Source of the DNA: Halieaceae bacterium
Lineage (GTDB): Bacteria; Pseudomonadota; Gammaproteobacteria; Pseudomonadales; Halieaceae
DNA: 6,539 nt
NCBI GenBank assembly: GCA_003520285.1
Contig: DOVB01000070.1
Span: forward strand, 5,673-12,211
Reading direction: 5' to 3'
The notes below the pieces were generated by a model. It saw only the letters and a program-made list of their open reading frames with translations, searched no databases and had not been told where the DNA came from. Shown piece after piece: positions 4,960 through 6,539 of the stretch. The position numbers and the translations under genes were made by a program. Within the stretch, counting starts at the first letter, position 1; each line of letters begins with the position of its first letter.

Positions 4960-6539
4960 ATGACCGATTTTGTGCATTTGAGACTTCATACTGAATACTC
5001 CCTCGTTGATGGGATCGTTCGAGTGAAGCCTCTGATGTCTCGCGTTGCCGAATTGGGCATGGCTGCTGTTGCAGTCACCGATGTGTGTAATTTCTTTGGT
5101 CTGATTAAAGCCTATAAAGCCGCATTGAGCGCAGGTGTCAAACCTATTTTCGGCGCGGATTTGAGCCTGCTAGGGGTCGAGGGGAATGATCGTCCGGTGC
5201 CACTGACTCTGTTAGTCACCGATCTGACCGGCTACTCAAATTTGACCCGCTTGATCTCCCGCGCTTACCAAGAGGGGCAGGTGCTGGGTGTGCCTTATGT
5301 TCACTGTGATTGGCTAAACGGATCTACTGAGGGGTTGATCGCACTCTCGGGGGGCCGAGAGGGTGATATTGGACAAAGTCTCATTTCAGATAAGCTTGAA
5401 TTGGCGGAAGCCCAACTCTCACGTTGGATGAATCTGTTTCCAGAGCGATTTTATTTAGAGGTTCAGAGAACTGGCCGAGAGGCGGAAGAGCCTTATCTAC
5501 ATGCCGCCGTCAAACTCGCAGAGCGCTTTTTATGCCCCATTGTGGCCACTAACGATGTGCGGTTTTTAGTCGCGAGTGAATTTGAAGCGCATGAAGCTCG
5601 TGTCTGTATAGGAGAGGGTCGAACCCTCGACGACCCGAGGCGCGCTAAGCGGTATTCGGATCAGCAATTTCTGCGCAGTCCTGCAGAAATGCAGGCCTTA
5701 TTCAGTGATTTACCAGAAGCGATAGAGAACACGGTTGCTATCGCTACGCGCTGTAATCTGGTGCTGAACCTTGGGACACCCTGCTTACCCGAGTACCCTG
5801 TGCCCGATGGTATGACCGAGCAGAATTACTTTCGCCAAGTGTCGCACCAAGGATTAGTTCAGCGAATCGGAGAGGCTGGCGAGCGCATACCCGACCCGCG
5901 ATTCACCCGTCAAGATTATATCGATCGTCTGGATTTGGAGCTCGATATCATCATTCAGATGGGCTTCCCTGGTTATTTTTTGATCGTGATGGATTTTATC
6001 CGGTGGGCAAAAGAGCATGGTATCCCGGTGGGTCCGGGTCGTGGATCTGGTGCAGGTTCGCTCGTCGCTTATGCTCTGTTGATCACCGATCTGGATCCCT
6101 TGCAGTACGATCTCCTGTTTGAGCGCTTTTTGAATCCAGATCGGGTATCGATGCCGGATTTCGATATCGATTTTTGCATGGACCGGCGTGATGAGGTGAT
6201 CGATTACGTCGCTAATCACTACGGTCGAGATGCGGTTTCACAGATAGTGACCTTTGGTACGATGGCAGCGAAAGCGGTGGTTCGCGATGTCGCTCGGGTG
6301 CAGGGGAAATCCTACGGTCTGGCAGATAAACTCTCTAAGTTGATTCCTTTTGAGGTGGGAATGACTTTGGCAAAAGCGCTCGATCAGGAAGAGACTTTGC
6401 GTGACTTTTTGCGGGATGATGATCAGGCGCAAGAAATATGGGATATGGCCTGCCAGCTAGAAGGCATTACTCGTAATGTGGGTAAACATGCGGGCGGGGT
6501 GGTTATCGCGCCCTCGCAGTTGGTCGATTTTGCGCCGCT
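4960..6539 (+). CDS. dnaE: DnaE, DNA polymerase III alpha subunit (3' truncated by window)
   Basis: DnaE is the catalytic subunit of the replicative DNA polymerase III. The first 526 codons are present, about 45% of the roughly 1160-residue family length, and the frame stays open to the window edge. The N-terminal PHP domain (about 1-280) includes 'HTEYSLVDG' (10-18), 'TDVCN' (40-44) and 'ATNDVRF' (196-202). The palm follows with 'GFPGYFLIVMDF' (335-346), 'GPGRGSGAGSLVAY' (358-371) and 'PDFDIDF' (399-405), where D400 and D402 match the catalytic Asp401 and Asp403 of E. coli. 'GKHAGGVVIAP' (508-518) is near the edge; the third catalytic Asp (E. coli 555) lies outside. The usual PHP metal-binding histidines are replaced at several points, as in E. 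coli, so proofreading is expected to depend on DnaQ. The ATG is 10 nt after rnhB with a weak GAG (4951-4953). Confidence 0.97.
   Translation, partial: MTDFVHLRLHTEYSLVDGIVRVKPLMSRVAELGMAAVAVTDVCNFFGLIKAYKAALSAGVKPIFGADLSLLGVEGNDRPVPLTLLVTDLTGYSNLTRLISRAYQEGQVLGVPYVHCDWLNGSTEGLIALSGGREGDIGQSLISDKLELAEAQLSRWMNLFPERFYLEVQRTGREAEEPYLHAAVKLAERFLCPIVATNDVRFLVASEFEAHEARVCIGEGRTLDDPRRAKRYSDQQFLRSPAEMQALFSDLPEAIENTVAIATRCNLVLNLGTPCLPEYPVPDGMTEQNYFRQVSHQGLVQRIGEAGERIPDPRFTRQDYIDRLDLELDIIIQMGFPGYFLIVMDFIRWAKEHGIPVGPGRGSGAGSLVAYALLITDLDPLQYDLLFERFLNPDRVSMPDFDIDFCMDRRDEVIDYVANHYGRDAVSQIVTFGTMAAKAVVRDVARVQGKSYGLADKLSKLIPFEVGMTLAKALDQEETLRDFLRDDDQAQEIWDMACQLEGITRNVGKHAGGVVIAPSQLVDFAP

Noticed and set aside
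4935..4963. Perfect TTGACA -35 hexamer just before dnaE
   Set aside because: No TATAAT-like -10 is present at 16-18 nt spacing (TTCATG, TCATGA, CATGAC), and transcription would begin inside dnaE.
5976..5982. T TTT TTG slippery heptamer in phase in dnaE
   Set aside because: There is no obvious downstream structure and the alternative frame encodes nothing recognisable. It shows that such heptamers arise by chance here.
5854..6219. A 121-codon open frame on the minus strand inside dnaE
   Set aside because: It is fully opposite a conserved DnaE palm region, shows no recognisable domain, and its openness follows from the codon use of the real gene.
1..6539. Search for an undescribed system, mobile element, CRISPR array or RNA gene
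   Set aside because: Every part of the window is covered by well-known conserved genes with gaps of 20 nt or less; no unexplained gene or repeat array remains.

Overview
The window is a stretch of Gram-negative chromosome carrying the conserved envelope-biogenesis and replication cluster bamA-skp-lpxD-fabZ-lpxA-lpxB-rnhB-dnaE, all on the + strand. Gene order and protein features fit a gammaproteobacterium. LpxA and FabZ look closer to the Pseudomonas type than to the enteric type: FabZ begins near a 'MDI' motif and LpxA carries 'FSGMG' in its acyl-chain pocket. Base composition is roughly balanced. I cannot name a genus from the sequence alone.

Layout: positions 1-441 hold the C-terminal 146 residues of BamA, the barrel that inserts outer-membrane proteins. 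A 20-nt gap with a clear ribosome binding site leads to skp (462-986), the periplasmic chaperone that delivers clients to BamA. Next come lpxD (990-2027), fabZ (2024-2458), lpxA (2459-3232) and lpxB (3232-4365), which supply the acyltransferase and disaccharide-forming steps of lipid A synthesis plus a fatty-acid dehydratase drawing on the same hydroxyacyl-ACP pool. rnhB (4362-4949) encodes RNase HII. dnaE (from 4960, running off the right edge) encodes the DNA polymerase III alpha subunit, of which 526 codons are present.

The genes are packed as one apparent transcription unit. No gap exceeds 20 nt, several junctions overlap by 1 or 4 nt, and no convincing promoter or terminator was found inside the window. 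Translational coupling is likely at lpxD/fabZ, fabZ/lpxA, lpxA/lpxB and lpxB/rnhB. Four of the seven visible starts are GTG. LpxA makes the first lipid A intermediate, LpxD adds the second acyl chain after deacetylation by LpxC (not here), and LpxB joins the two sugars after LpxH (not here).

I see no mobile element, CRISPR array, RNA gene or unknown gene, and no undescribed system: this is an ordinary, highly conserved locus. The points most worth a second look are small. They are a methionine at the LpxA acyl-chain ruler position predicting C10 lipid A chains, an altered uridine-pocket motif in LpxD, two gene junctions in the same reading frame separated by a single stop codon, a perfect 10-bp inverted repeat inside lpxD, a poly-A slippery site followed by a hairpin in rnhB, and a high density of GATC sites, especially in dnaE.
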